Of a stretch of DNA of 64,000 nucleotides, positions 24,328-34,420 are shown piece after piece. The stretch is from LZORAL124-50-18 sp051208045. GTDB lineage: Bacteria > Pseudomonadota > Gammaproteobacteria > Pseudomonadales > Oleiphilaceae. Location of the stretch: assembly GCA_051208045.1 (NCBI GenBank), contig JBPJFY010000001.1:1-64000 (forward strand), read 5' to 3'. Position 1 is the stretch's first letter. Each line of letters begins with the position of its first letter. A model generated the notes under the pieces. It did not search any database, was not told the DNA's origin, and was given only the letters and a program-made list of their open reading frames with translations. Made by a program: the position numbers and the translations under genes.

Positions 24328-25867
24328 GTTACAGGGTGGAGCCCCTACGAAGCCCCTGACATTGAACGCATTGTGTGCCGGAATAGTTACTCTGCCTGCA
24401 GAGGCAGATATCCCGGTCACGTTCTTGACGATGGACTCTCGACGAGTGGTACCTGGCGCAGTTTTTCTTGCAGTACCGGGGCAGGTCACGGGATCTTGTC
24501 ACTATGTGCGGCATGCCATTACTCAGGGTGCACGCTGTGTTTTGGTGGATGCTGAGCCTGAGCAAGTTGCAGCGGAGTTGGCCGAGGTCCCCGTAGATCA
24601 ATGCATTGTGTTGCCGGTGCCTGGGCTGTCTCTCGGTGTGGGTCAGCTGTTCAGTCGCTTTTACGGCACCGATAAGATGGCTATGCCTGTGATTGGTGTG
24701 ACGGGGACCAATGGAAAAACGTCGGTGACTTACTTCATTTCAGCACTGTTGAAAGCGGTGCAGCAGCGCCCTCAGGGGCTCGTGGGAACGACAGGTACCG
24801 GGCTGTTGGGAGAGATTTTACCCAGCCTGCATACCACGCCCGGAGTGGAAATCGTGCACGAGTTGATGGCGCATATCGCATCTGCGTCCAGTGGCTCCCT
24901 GTCGATGGAAGTGTCTTCCCATGCGTTGGAGCAAGGGCGCGTTGATGCGGTGAGTTTTACGGGCGCCGTTTTCACCAATCTGAGTCGTGACCACCTGGAT
25001 TATCACGAAACCATGGAAGCCTATGCTTTGGCGAAAAAAAGGTTGGTGACGCAGGCTGGCCTCCGGTGGGTGGTGGTGAATGTAGATGATGACACTGGCC
25101 TGCGCTGGCTGCCGGAAATCACCGCAGAGCGAGTGATTCGCTATGGGCTGAGCCCTGACGCAGACTTAACAGCCGAACAGCTGACCTATACAAGTGCCGG
25201 TATCAGCGGAAAGTTGTGTTGGCAGGGTGAGGCGGAGGCATTCGCCGTCATGCTGTTTGGTGAGTTTAATGTGTACAACTTGCTGGCAGCCGTGGGCGCG
25301 GTGCTTGGCATGGGGTATCCGCTGAAAGCTATTGTGAGCGCGTTTGATCAGCTCATGGTTGTTCCGGGACGCATGGAGCCTGTCGTTACGCAGAGTTCGG
25401 AGGAGTTGCCTGCGGTCTTGGTAGATTATGCGCACACACCGGACGCATTGGAAAAGGCATTGATGGCCGCCAGGGCGCATCAAACAGGCGCGCTTTGGTG
25501 CGTTTTTGGCTGTGGTGGTGACCGTGATCGCGGTAAGCGCTCCCTGATGGGGGGAATCGCTGCCCGGTGCGCGGACCAAGTGGTTGTAACATCCGACAAT
25601 CCACGCAGTGAAGAACCTCTCCGAATTATTGAAGAAATTGTTACCGGGCTGAAAAGTCAGCCTCATATTTCCATTGAACCAGATCGTGCGTGCGCGATTC
25701 GTCAGGCGATCGGGCGTGCGTCGTCGTCAGACATTGTGATGATTGCCGGCAAAGGGCATGAGAATTATCAGGAGGTGAAGGGAGTTCGCCATCCTTTTGA
25801 TGATGCAGAGGTTGCGCGTGCGGCTTTGCAAGACAGGTCTGTCACGCAGATGAGGGAAGACCGTTGA
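24320..25867 (+). CDS. murE: UDP-MurNAc-L-Ala-D-Glu:meso-diaminopimelate ligase
   Basis: Adds the third stem residue in peptidoglycan precursor synthesis, using ATP, in the cytoplasm. 515 residues. The ATP loop is GTNGKT (K133), and the specificity motif D426-N-P-R429 indicates meso-diaminopimelate, typical of Gram-negatives. The ATG at 24320 has GAGGGGG just upstream and overlaps ftsI by eight bases. Upstream in-frame starts within ftsI would add up to 37 unlikely residues. Confidence 0.96.
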   Translation: MDELQGGAPTKPLTLNALCAGIVTLPAEADIPVTFLTMDSRRVVPGAVFLAVPGQVTGSCHYVRHAITQGARCVLVDAEPEQVAAELAEVPVDQCIVLPVPGLSLGVGQLFSRFYGTDKMAMPVIGVTGTNGKTSVTYFISALLKAVQQRPQGLVGTTGTGLLGEILPSLHTTPGVEIVHELMAHIASASSGSLSMEVSSHALEQGRVDAVSFTGAVFTNLSRDHLDYHETMEAYALAKKRLVTQAGLRWVVVNVDDDTGLRWLPEITAERVIRYGLSPDADLTAEQLTYTSAGISGKLCWQGEAEAFAVMLFGEFNVYNLLAAVGAVLGMGYPLKAIVSAFDQLMVVPGRMEPVVTQSSEELPAVLVDYAHTPDALEKALMAARAHQTGALWCVFGCGGDRDRGKRSLMGGIAARCADQVVVTSDNPRSEEPLRIIEEIVTGLKSQPHISIEPDRACAIRQAIGRASSSDIVMIAGKGHENYQEVKGVRHPFDDAEVARAALQDRSVTQMREDR

Positions 25868-27237
25868 TTGGAGAATACACATTAAGCCGGATGGCAGCCA
25901 TCATCGGGGGCAAGCTCATCGGCAGCGATAGCGACTTCAGTGAGGTGTGCACGGATACGCGCCAGTTAACGAGCGGTGCACTGTTTGTCGCGCTTTCCGG
26001 GCCGAACTTTGACGGGAATGCCTTTGTTGCAGCAGCTCAAGAGCGCGGTGCGGTGGGGGCCTTGGTCGCGAAACAGCAGCCTTGTGACCTGCCTCAGGTA
26101 GTCGTATCCGATGTATTGCAAGGGCTTCGAGCGCTGGCGGCACACGTGAGAGAGGCTTTTGATGGGCCCATGTTTGCCGTCACGGGAAGCAGCGGGAAGA
26201 CCACCGTGAAAGAAATGCTGGCCAGCATTCTGGCGCAGTCTTCCTCCGTTTTTTATACCAAAGGCAATCTGAATAACCATATTGGCGTGCCATTGTCGTT
26301 GCTTCAGCTGAATGAAGCCCATCGGAGCGCGGTGCTGGAACTGGGTGCGAGTGCAGAAGGAGAAATTCTGTTCAACGCACGACTGGTTCAGCCGGATGTG
26401 GCAATCATCACGAATGCGGGTGAAGCGCATTTGGCAGGCTTTGGCAGCAAAGAAATCATTGTGCGCACGAAAGGTGAGATTCTGACCTGTCTGCAACCGG
26501 GCCAGAGCGCGGTGCTTAATTTTGATGATCCAGCTTATGGTGTGTGGAACTCTATGGTGGGCGAGGCGCATGTGATCAGTTTCAGTGCTTCCGGCAATGC
26601 CCAGGCTGATATCTACGCGACCAATATTGAGCTACGTGATACCGAGTCGTGCTGCGTGTTTCATGTTGCGGGGACGCACTTTGATGTGCGAATTCCTGCG
26701 CCAGGAATACACAATGTGGCGAATGCGCTGGCCGCGGCAGCTGCCGCATGGGCAAAGTCTGTAGCCGCAGAAGAAATTGCTGCCGGTTTGGACCAGTTCG
26801 CCGGCGTTGGCGGCAGACTGCAGTTCCGTCGGATCGACGCGCTCAGGTTGATTGATGACAGTTACAATGCGAATCCTTCCTCCATGTGTGCGGCATTGGA
26901 TGTGTTGGCTGCACAACCCGGATACCGGATTGCGGTTCTTGGAGACATGGCAGAACTGGGGGATGAATCCAGGCGCTTGCATGGGTTGGTCGGAAAGAAA
27001 GCTGCGGATTTAAACCTGGAGCGTGTATTAGCACAGGGTGAGTACGCAGAAGACTTTATCGCGCCACTGTCGGGGCGTGGCGAGGTGTTCGCTGATAAAG
27101 ACGCGTTGGCCGAACGAGTGCACCAACTTGTGGAGAGTGAAGCCGATGTAGTGATGCTGGTTAAGGGGTCGCGAAGCGCACATATGGAAGAGGTAATACA
27201 TATTTTGGAGAACAAGATCAAGGTGTCTCAATGTTAG
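25864..27237 (+). CDS. murF: UDP-MurNAc-tripeptide:D-Ala-D-Ala ligase
   Basis: Adds D-Ala-D-Ala to complete the pentapeptide precursor. 457 residues with the ATP loop TGSSGKTTVKEM, NHIGVPLSLL and the C-terminal DDSYNANPSSM motif. The start is a TTG at 25864 that overlaps the murE stop by four bases; GAGGGAAG lies upstream. The next Met is nine residues in and would remove the start of the conserved N-terminal domain. Confidence 0.95.
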   Translation: MIGEYTLSRMAAIIGGKLIGSDSDFSEVCTDTRQLTSGALFVALSGPNFDGNAFVAAAQERGAVGALVAKQQPCDLPQVVVSDVLQGLRALAAHVREAFDGPMFAVTGSSGKTTVKEMLASILAQSSSVFYTKGNLNNHIGVPLSLLQLNEAHRSAVLELGASAEGEILFNARLVQPDVAIITNAGEAHLAGFGSKEIIVRTKGEILTCLQPGQSAVLNFDDPAYGVWNSMVGEAHVISFSASGNAQADIYATNIELRDTESCCVFHVAGTHFDVRIPAPGIHNVANALAAAAAAWAKSVAAEEIAAGLDQFAGVGGRLQFRRIDALRLIDDSYNANPSSMCAALDVLAAQPGYRIAVLGDMAELGDESRRLHGLVGKKAADLNLERVLAQGEYAEDFIAPLSGRGEVFADKDALAERVHQLVESEADVVMLVKGSRSAHMEEVIHILENKIKVSQC

Positions 27238-28316
27238 TGTGGCTAGCGGATTGGCTGGCAGGTTATGTCAGTGTCTTCGGTGTTTTTAAATACCTGACGA
27301 TGCGCGGCATTATGGGGGTGTTAACTGCTTTGGGCATTTCGCTGGTCATTGGGCCCACGATGATTCGTAAGTTGAGCTACCACCAGATTGGTCAATCGGT
27401 ACGAGATGACGGTCCAGAGAGCCATTTGAGTAAAGCCGGCACGCCCACAATGGGAGGGGCGTTGATTTTGGTGGCCATTGCCATCAGTACACTCTTGTGG
27501 GGTGACCTTTCCAATCGGTATGTGTGGGTCACGCTGCTGGTGACATTGGCATTTGGCGCCATTGGCTGGGTGGATGACTATCGCAAGGTGGTGGAGAAAA
27601 ACTCGCGCGGTCTACCGGCGCGCTGGAAGTATTTCTGGCAGTCGCTGTTTGGATTTGTGGCGGCCGTAGTGTTGTTTGAAACCGCCACATTGCCTGCAGA
27701 AACCTATTTTATCATTCCCGTCGTGAAGGAGTGGGGCTGGCAATGGGGTGCAGTCGGTTTCTGTGTGATGACGTATCTCGTGATTGTCGGCAGCAGTAAT
27801 GCAGTAAACCTCACGGATGGACTGGATGGGCTGGCCATCATGCCCACGGTAATGGTGGCGGGAGCGCTGGCGGTGTTTGCCTACCTGTCCGGCCACGCAC
27901 AGTTCGCCAACTATCTGCACATTCCCCACTTACCCGGGGCAGGTGAGTTAATCGTTTTCTGCGGCACCATTGTGGGTGCCGGGCTTGGTTTTCTCTGGTT
28001 TAACACCTATCCGGCCCAGGTATTTATGGGGGATGTAGGGGCATTAGCGCTTGGTGCTGCCCTGGGTGTGGTTGCTGTGATCGTACGGCAGGAATTAGTG
28101 CTGTTTATCATGGGGGGTATTTTCGTGATGGAAACCGTTTCGGTGATTCTGCAAGTGGCATCATTCAAGTTGACCGGGCGCAGAATATTTCGAATGGCCC
28201 CGCTTCATCACCACTTTGAGTTAAAGGGATGGCCTGAACCGCGCGTTATTGTCCGGTTTTGGGTGATCACAGTGGTGTTGGTATTGGTGGGTCTGGCCAC
28301 TCTGAAAATCAGGTAA
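27231..28316 (+). CDS. mraY: phospho-N-acetylmuramoyl-pentapeptide transferase
   Basis: A 361-residue membrane enzyme with about ten helices that moves the MurNAc-pentapeptide onto undecaprenyl phosphate to give lipid I. Conserved cytoplasmic motifs are intact: GTPTMGG near the start, WVDDYRK with the two Asp residues, NLTDGLDGLA, and APLHHHFELKGWPE. Overlaps murF by seven bases. Same length as the E. coli protein (360). Confidence 0.97.
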   Translation: MLVWLADWLAGYVSVFGVFKYLTMRGIMGVLTALGISLVIGPTMIRKLSYHQIGQSVRDDGPESHLSKAGTPTMGGALILVAIAISTLLWGDLSNRYVWVTLLVTLAFGAIGWVDDYRKVVEKNSRGLPARWKYFWQSLFGFVAAVVLFETATLPAETYFIIPVVKEWGWQWGAVGFCVMTYLVIVGSSNAVNLTDGLDGLAIMPTVMVAGALAVFAYLSGHAQFANYLHIPHLPGAGELIVFCGTIVGAGLGFLWFNTYPAQVFMGDVGALALGAALGVVAVIVRQELVLFIMGGIFVMETVSVILQVASFKLTGRRIFRMAPLHHHFELKGWPEPRVIVRFWVITVVLVLVGLATLKIR

Positions 28317-28349
28317 GAGTCAGAGGGCATCTCTTACGGGTGCAAAACA

Positions 28350-29705
28350 ATGGTTGTACATGCAATGCAGCTGATCGCGTCAGATAAAAAACACATCGTA
28401 GTAGGTTTGGGGAAAACCGGGCAATCCTGCGTTCGATATTTACTTGGGCAAGGGGCACAGGTCGAGGTGGTAGACACCCGCACTCAGCCGCCGGGTTTGG
28501 ATGACTTTGTAAAAGCATTTCCCTCGGTGCCGGTGCGGCTGGGCGAACTGGATGCGGACTACCTCAGTACTGCTGATGATCTGGTGGTGAGCCCCGGCGT
28601 ACCGATTAAACACCCGATGATTCAACGCGCCAGGGAAAATGGTACCGAAATTACAGGAGATATCGATATTTTCAGTTGTGTCGCTGAAGCCCCCATCATC
28701 GCTATTACCGGGTCAAACGGGAAAAGTACGGTAACGACGCTGCTGGGCGATATGGCAAAGAAAGCCGGGACGAAAGTGGCCATCGGAGGAAATCTGGGAA
28801 CGCCGGCATTGGATCTTATCGATCCGGCCGTGGAACTCTACGTTCTGGAGTTATCCAGCTTTCAGCTTGAAACCACTCGCCGGCTGGGCGCGATGTCTGC
28901 CACCGTATTGAATGTCTCCGAAGATCATATGGATCGTTACAGCGGTATGCCGGAATACCATGCAGCGAAACATCGCATCTTTTATGGTGCCACGAATGCG
29001 GTAGTGAACGACGACTTACCGCTGACCGCCCCTTTGATGGCGCAGGGCATGCAGGCAATTCATTACGGCTTGGGTAATCCCGGATTGAAGAAATTCAGTA
29101 CGATCATGGAAAACTCTGAGCAGTGGATCGTGCATGGCTACAAGCCCATCATGCGGGTGGCTGAAATGCGGCTGAAGGGTAAACACAACCTGTATAACGC
29201 TTTGGCGGCACTGTCTCTTGGGCACACGGCAGGTATTCCACTGGAAGATATGATTGCCACATTAAAAGAGTACCCGGGGTTGCATCATCGTTGTGAATAC
29301 ATTCGAACCGTGGATGGCGTGGACTACATCAACGACTCCAAAGGGACCAATGTTGGTGCAACCCGCGCTGCGGTAGAGAGCCTCGGCGACACCTGTTCCG
29401 GACAGCTGGTGCTGATCGCAGGAGGAGAGGGGAAAGGTGCAGATTTTACGCCGCTGCGGGATGTGGTAGAGAACTATTGTAAAGCAGTGGTGTTGATTGG
29501 CAGAGATGCGCCAGAGATCGCGCGGGTTTTACCGGAAGAGATCATTCATCGGGCGGAAACCCTTGAAGGGGCGGTGCAGCAGGCTCGTCATTTGGCTGAG
29601 CAGTCGGACATGGTGCTCTTGTCGCCTGCGTGCGCCAGTTTCGATATGTTTGAGAGTTATGAGCATCGTGGCGCGCAGTTTTCCCACTATGTGAGGCAGA
29701 TGTAA
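28350..29705 (+). CDS. murD: UDP-MurNAc-L-Ala:D-glutamate ligase
   Basis: Adds D-glutamate to UDP-MurNAc-L-Ala. 451 residues. It begins with a Rossmann-like VVGLGKTGQSCVRYL, then the ATP loop ITGSNGKSTVTTLL, NVSEDHMDRY and NDSKGTNVGAT. The ATG at 28350 is used; a second Met at 28365 is possible, and neither has a strong Shine-Dalgarno. Thirty-three bases separate it from mraY, one of the larger gaps in the cluster. Confidence 0.95.
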   Translation: MVVHAMQLIASDKKHIVVGLGKTGQSCVRYLLGQGAQVEVVDTRTQPPGLDDFVKAFPSVPVRLGELDADYLSTADDLVVSPGVPIKHPMIQRARENGTEITGDIDIFSCVAEAPIIAITGSNGKSTVTTLLGDMAKKAGTKVAIGGNLGTPALDLIDPAVELYVLELSSFQLETTRRLGAMSATVLNVSEDHMDRYSGMPEYHAAKHRIFYGATNAVVNDDLPLTAPLMAQGMQAIHYGLGNPGLKKFSTIMENSEQWIVHGYKPIMRVAEMRLKGKHNLYNALAALSLGHTAGIPLEDMIATLKEYPGLHHRCEYIRTVDGVDYINDSKGTNVGATRAAVESLGDTCSGQLVLIAGGEGKGADFTPLRDVVENYCKAVVLIGRDAPEIARVLPEEIIHRAETLEGAVQQARHLAEQSDMVLLSPACASFDMFESYEHRGAQFSHYVRQM

Positions 29706-29709
29706 CCGT

Positions 29710-30900
29710 ATGGCACAGTTGTCCCTCGACCATAACAAGTCCATCGTGACTTTGCCCTCTGCAGTGGGGGCGAAAGGCGTGGGGCTGGATTGGTGGTTGC
29801 TTGGGAGCGCCGCAGCACTGCTGTATGTTGGGCTGGTCATTATCATGTCTGCCTCCATTGATGTGGCGGAAGCGCGGAGCGGGAATCCGTTTCTTTATGC
29901 AACAAAGCATGGTGTTTTTCTGTGCGTGGCGTTGATCGCAGGCATCGTGGCGAGCCGCATACCGACTCAAATGTGGTACGACTACGGCTGGTTGCTGCTG
30001 TTTTGCTCTTTTTTTCTTCTGGCGATCGTGCTGGTGATTGGTAAACAAGTCAACGGCAGTGTGCGCTGGATTGGATTGGGGCCCATTAATTTTCAGCCTT
30101 CTGAGCTCGCGAAGTTGTTTCTGGTGGCCTATATCGCAGGGTATCTGGTCCGGCGGAGTGATGAAGTGAGTGGGTCCTGGTGGGGATTTATCAAGCCGCT
30201 GATGGTGATGTTTTTTGCTGCGCTCCTGCTGCTGATGGAGCCGGATTTTGGTGCAACTGTGGTCATCATCACTGCCGTATTCGGGATGATATTCCTCAGT
30301 GGTGCAAAATTGATGAAGTTTGGTGTTTTGTTGGTGATTGCTGGTGGTCTCGGTGCGTTGTTGGTGGTATTCCAGCCTTACCGGTTCCAGCGAGTTGCCT
30401 CGTTTGCGGATCCTTGGGCGGACCAGTTTGGCAGTGGCTATCAGTTGACACAAGCCTTGATAGCGTTCGGGCGCGGTGAGTGGACCGGTGTTGGGCTGGG
30501 AAACAGTGTGCAAAAATTGATGTATTTGCCTGAAGCTCATACCGACTTTGTGTTTGCCATTTTGGCAGAAGAATTTGGGCTTATTGGCACCATTGTGGTG
30601 ATCGCATTGTTCGCCTGTCTTGTGTACCGAGGGATGGTGATTGGACGAGCGAGCGAGCGGATGGGCAACCTGTTTTCGGCGTATCTGGCCTATGGCATTT
30701 CCGTGTTGATCGGGTTTCAGGCTTTCATCAATATTGGCGTGAACAGTGGGCTTCTGCCAACCAAGGGCCTGACCCTGCCATTGGTGAGTTATGGGGGCAG
30801 TAGTTTAATTGTGAGTTGCATGATGATTGGAGTACTTCTGCGTGTGGATCAGGAGTGCAAGGGCTTACAACAAGCCCCGTCACAGGAGCCTGACTCATGA
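29710..30900 (+). CDS. ftsW: peptidoglycan glycosyltransferase FtsW
   Basis: A SEDS-family septal glycan polymerase of 396 residues with about ten transmembrane helices. The SEDS signatures are seen in NGSVRWIGLGPINFQPSE, the LMEPDFGA motif whose Asp is the proposed catalytic residue, HTDFVFAILAEEFG and GLTLPLVSYGGSS. It partners FtsI from the same cluster. Four bases after murD, and overlapping murG by four bases. Confidence 0.96.
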   Translation: MAQLSLDHNKSIVTLPSAVGAKGVGLDWWLLGSAAALLYVGLVIIMSASIDVAEARSGNPFLYATKHGVFLCVALIAGIVASRIPTQMWYDYGWLLLFCSFFLLAIVLVIGKQVNGSVRWIGLGPINFQPSELAKLFLVAYIAGYLVRRSDEVSGSWWGFIKPLMVMFFAALLLLMEPDFGATVVIITAVFGMIFLSGAKLMKFGVLLVIAGGLGALLVVFQPYRFQRVASFADPWADQFGSGYQLTQALIAFGRGEWTGVGLGNSVQKLMYLPEAHTDFVFAILAEEFGLIGTIVVIALFACLVYRGMVIGRASERMGNLFSAYLAYGISVLIGFQAFINIGVNSGLLPTKGLTLPLVSYGGSSLIVSCMMIGVLLRVDQECKGLQQAPSQEPDS

Positions 30901-31994
30901 ATGGCGCAATGACGGCCAATCCGCAGACCGTGCTGGTGATGGCCGGTGGTACGGGCGGGCATATTTTTCCGGCGTTGGCGGTAGCGCGTGAGCTGGAAGA
31001 ACGCCAGTTCTCTCTGCATTGGCTGGGTGCAAGAAACGGCATGGAAGCAACGCTGATTCCTCAGCAACGCATCGATTTGTCCTTAATCAATGTGTCCGGG
31101 TTGCGCGGGAAGGGAAAGCTGACGCTTGTACTGGCCCCCGTTAAAATCCTGATTGCCGTAATGCAGGCACTCGCAGTGGTACGGCGCGTTAAACCTGTGT
31201 GTGTGCTGGGATTTGGTGGATTTGCCAGTGGCCCGGGCGGCATAGCGGCCTGGTTGACGGGTACACCATTGATCATTCATGAACAGAATGCGATACGGGG
31301 AGTGACCAATCGCCTGCTCAAGCCCTTGGCAAAACGGGTGTTGAGTGCGTTTCCCAACGCGTTTGGAGAGGGTGATCAAATTCAGGTGACGGGTAATCCC
31401 TTAAGAAAGGATTTTCTTGTGCCGGTAGATAAAAAGGACGACACCGCGGTGACAAGCGCGTTGAAACTGTTGGTGCTGGGCGGAAGTCTGGGCGCCGCTG
31501 CGCTTAATCGGGTGGTTCCCGAAGCGTTGGCTCAGTTGCCGGAGAGTGATCGACCGGTCGTCCGGCATCAGTGTGGCAAGAACAAAGTGGACGATACGCT
31601 GGGTGCGTATCAAGCACACGGGGTGCAAGGCGAGATTCTTCCTTTTGTGGAGGATATGCGCGCTGCCTACGATTGGGCTGATCTGGTGATTTGTCGTGCA
31701 GGAGCAATGACGATAGCAGAACTGGCTGCGGCAGGAAAAGCATCCATCCTTGTGCCCTTTCCCCATGCGGTGGATGACCATCAAACAGCAAATGCGCGGT
31801 ACCTGGCTGATGGCGGTGGCGCAAGGCTGATGCCAGAGAAATCATTGACCGCGAGTAGCCTCGCAGAGGCGTTAACCGGTTTTGTACGTTGCCGGGAAGA
31901 GTTAACTGTTATGTCGGAGAAAGCCGCTCAACTGGCCCGACCAGATGCAACCCGTCAGGTTGCCGATGTATGTGAGGAGGTCATCCATGGTTGA
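30897..31994 (+). CDS. murG: UDP-GlcNAc:lipid I GlcNAc transferase
   Basis: A 365-residue peripheral membrane GT-B enzyme that makes lipid II. The N-terminal G loop GGTGGHIFPALAVA, the second GGFASGPGG loop, HEQNAIRG, GGSLGA and RAGAMTIAELAAAGK are all present. It overlaps ftsW by four bases and murC by eight. Confidence 0.97.
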   Translation: MNGAMTANPQTVLVMAGGTGGHIFPALAVARELEERQFSLHWLGARNGMEATLIPQQRIDLSLINVSGLRGKGKLTLVLAPVKILIAVMQALAVVRRVKPVCVLGFGGFASGPGGIAAWLTGTPLIIHEQNAIRGVTNRLLKPLAKRVLSAFPNAFGEGDQIQVTGNPLRKDFLVPVDKKDDTAVTSALKLLVLGGSLGAAALNRVVPEALAQLPESDRPVVRHQCGKNKVDDTLGAYQAHGVQGEILPFVEDMRAAYDWADLVICRAGAMTIAELAAAGKASILVPFPHAVDDHQTANARYLADGGGARLMPEKSLTASSLAEALTGFVRCREELTVMSEKAAQLARPDATRQVADVCEEVIHG

Positions 31995-33435
31995 TATCGC
32001 TGCGAAACCTGTGCTGGTGTGTGATGTGCCGGAAATGCGTCGTATTCGAAAAATACACTTTGTGGGAATCGGCGGAGCAGGGATGAGCGGAATTGCTGAG
32101 GTTTTGCTCAATCAAGGATACGAGATCGCTGGATCGGATTTGAAAGCGGGAGCCACCACGGAGCGCCTGGCATCATTGGGCGCAGAGATCCATATTGGAC
32201 ACTCCGCTGACCATGTGAAATCCGCCGATGTGGTTGTGGTATCCAGCGCGGTGGATGAGACCAATCCCGAGGTGGCTCAGGCGCGCAAACAGCGAACTCC
32301 TGTGGTACCGCGTGCTGAAATGCTGGCCGAGATCATGCGTTATCGCCATGGTATTGCGGTGGCGGGAACCCACGGCAAAACGACCACCACAAGCCTGATT
32401 GCATCGATTTTTGGTGAGGCTGGCCTTGATCCAACGTTCGTGATTGGTGGCCGGTTAAACAGTGCGGGAACCAATGCTCAACTCGGAGCTTCCCGGTTTT
32501 TGGTGGCAGAGGCCGATGAGAGTGATGCCTCCTTCCTTCACTTGACGCCGATGGCCGCTGTCGTAACGAACATTGATGCGGACCATATGCACACCTATGG
32601 CGGAGATTTTGAAAAGCTGAAACAAACCTTCGTTGATTTTCTTCACAACTTGCCGTTTTACGGCGTGGCCTGCTTGTGCACAGACGATGAGGTGGTTCAG
32701 GAGATTTTGCCCAGAGTGGGACGTTCGATCATCACCTATGGATTCGGCGCAGATGCAGATTTTCGCGCATCCCGGGTGACGCAAACGGCTTCGCAGATTT
32801 CGTTCACCGCACACCGACCCGATGGGAAGGCTGATCTTGACATCACGCTCAATATGCCTGGGCGGCACAATGTACTGAATGCGCTTGCCGCGGTTGCCAT
32901 CGCTACCGATGAGGGCGTGGAAGATCGTGCGATTGAGCAGGGGTTAGCCAAGTTCTCCGGTGTGGGGCGTCGTTTTCAGATGTATGGCGAGTTGCCAACT
33001 GCCAAAGGTCCCGTTTTGTTCGTGGATGATTATGGTCACCATCCCAGAGAAGTGGAATCGGTCATCAATGCGGTACGCAGTGGTTGGTCAGACCGTCGCT
33101 TGGTGATGGTTTACCAGCCGCATCGGTACAGTCGGACCTGTGACCTGTATGAAGACTTTGTGAAAGTATTGAGTACCGTCGACGTTCTGTTATTGCTGGA
33201 CGTTTACCCGGCTGGAGAGTTACCGATACCGGGGGCAGACAGCCGCAGTCTCTGTCGGAGCATTCGACAGCGCGGCGCGGTAGAGCCGATTTTTGCCGAA
33301 GATGGGGAAGATCTGGCCACGGTATTAAAAGACGTGTTGGAGCCGGGAGATATTCTGGTGACACAAGGGGCGGGTGATATTGGTGCGCTGGCCGGAAAAC
33401 TGGTGGATTCAGACCTGTTTGTCAAGGATGCGTGA
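31987..33435 (+). CDS. murC: UDP-N-acetylmuramate:L-alanine ligase
   Basis: The first amino-acid ligase of the pathway, 482 residues. It shows HFVGIGGAGMSGIAEVL near the start, the ATP loop VAGTHGKTTTTSLI, EADESDASF, DDYGHHPREV and a C-terminal YQPHRYSRT. The ATG at 31987 has GAGGAGG just upstream and overlaps murG by eight bases; an in-frame start at 31945 would add 14 residues without support. Confidence 0.96.
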   Translation: MVDIAAKPVLVCDVPEMRRIRKIHFVGIGGAGMSGIAEVLLNQGYEIAGSDLKAGATTERLASLGAEIHIGHSADHVKSADVVVVSSAVDETNPEVAQARKQRTPVVPRAEMLAEIMRYRHGIAVAGTHGKTTTTSLIASIFGEAGLDPTFVIGGRLNSAGTNAQLGASRFLVAEADESDASFLHLTPMAAVVTNIDADHMHTYGGDFEKLKQTFVDFLHNLPFYGVACLCTDDEVVQEILPRVGRSIITYGFGADADFRASRVTQTASQISFTAHRPDGKADLDITLNMPGRHNVLNALAAVAIATDEGVEDRAIEQGLAKFSGVGRRFQMYGELPTAKGPVLFVDDYGHHPREVESVINAVRSGWSDRRLVMVYQPHRYSRTCDLYEDFVKVLSTVDVLLLLDVYPAGELPIPGADSRSLCRSIRQRGAVEPIFAEDGEDLATVLKDVLEPGDILVTQGAGDIGALAGKLVDSDLFVKDA

Positions 33436-33477
33436 AATGCGCTGAGGCAAAAGCCGTTCAGGGTGAGGACAGAGAGA

Positions 33478-34410
33478 GTGAAAGCATTGGATCAACAAGC
33501 AATTGTAAGCAAATTGGGGAAAGTGGCGGTGTTCTACGGCGGCACTTCAGCGGAGCGAGATGTGTCACTGGAGAGTGGGCAGGCGGTGATCAATGCGCTG
33601 ACCCGCACGGGTGTCGATGTTGTCCCTGTGCTTGTGGATAAAAACACCCTGAGAGAGTTTGACCCCGGCTGTTGTGATCGGGTGTTCATCGCCCTGCATG
33701 GACGCGGCGGCGAAGATGGGTCGTTGCAAGGGTATCTGGAATTAATTGGTTTGCCGTACACCGGCAGCAACGTACTGGCTTCTTCGCTGGCGATGGACAA
33801 GATCAAAACCAAGCAGGTGTGGTTGGCCTGTGGCTTGCCCACGCCAGACTCCGAAGTGTTGACCGCGCAGAACCTGTCGGACGTGTATCGTCAACTGGGC
33901 CCCACAATCTGTGTAAAACCCGTGCATGAGGGCTCAAGCATAGGCGTGCAGAAGGTAACCTCCGAACACGCGCTTGAGAATGCGTTTCAGTCGGCATGCG
34001 AATATGATCAACAGGTAATGGCTGAAAAATGGGTGGAAGGGGCGGAATTCACCGTAGGTGTGCTGGGTGGCGAAGCACTGCCCGTCATCGGACTGAAAAC
34101 GCAAAACGTGTTTTATGACTATGAAGCCAAATACCAGTCCGACGACACGCAGTACCATTTACCGAGTGGCCTGTCCGCAGAGCAGGAAGCTGAAATGCAG
34201 AGCCTGGCGCTTCGTGCCTTCGAAGCCGTTGGATGCGAAGGATGGGGGCGGGTGGATGTCATGCAGGATGCTGATGGCAGAAACTGGTTGCTGGAAGTAA
34301 ATACCGTACCCGGCATGACGAGTCACTCCCTGGTGCCCATGGCAGCTGATCATGCCGGGTGCTCGTTTGATGACCTGGTCTTAAGAATACTCGCTCAAAC
34401 GAGCGCATGA
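33478..34410 (+). CDS. ddlB: D-alanine:D-alanine ligase B
   Basis: Makes the D-Ala-D-Ala dipeptide used by MurF. 310 residues from the GTG at 33478, close to the E. coli 306. ATP-grasp motifs are visible: VFYGGTSAERDVSLESG at the N-terminus, LHGRGGEDG, VKPVHEGSSIGV, and EVNTVPGMTSHSL near the end. AGGA eight bases before 33478 supports this start over a GTG at 33463. Confidence 0.94.
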   Translation: MKALDQQAIVSKLGKVAVFYGGTSAERDVSLESGQAVINALTRTGVDVVPVLVDKNTLREFDPGCCDRVFIALHGRGGEDGSLQGYLELIGLPYTGSNVLASSLAMDKIKTKQVWLACGLPTPDSEVLTAQNLSDVYRQLGPTICVKPVHEGSSIGVQKVTSEHALENAFQSACEYDQQVMAEKWVEGAEFTVGVLGGEALPVIGLKTQNVFYDYEAKYQSDDTQYHLPSGLSAEQEAEMQSLALRAFEAVGCEGWGRVDVMQDADGRNWLLEVNTVPGMTSHSLVPMAADHAGCSFDDLVLRILAQTSA

Positions 34411-34420
34411 GATGTAAGCG

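Noticed and set aside
29542..30540. A 332-codon open frame antisense to ftsW
   Set aside because: It is rich in His, Gln and Pro, typical of the reverse reading of a membrane-protein gene, with no motif.
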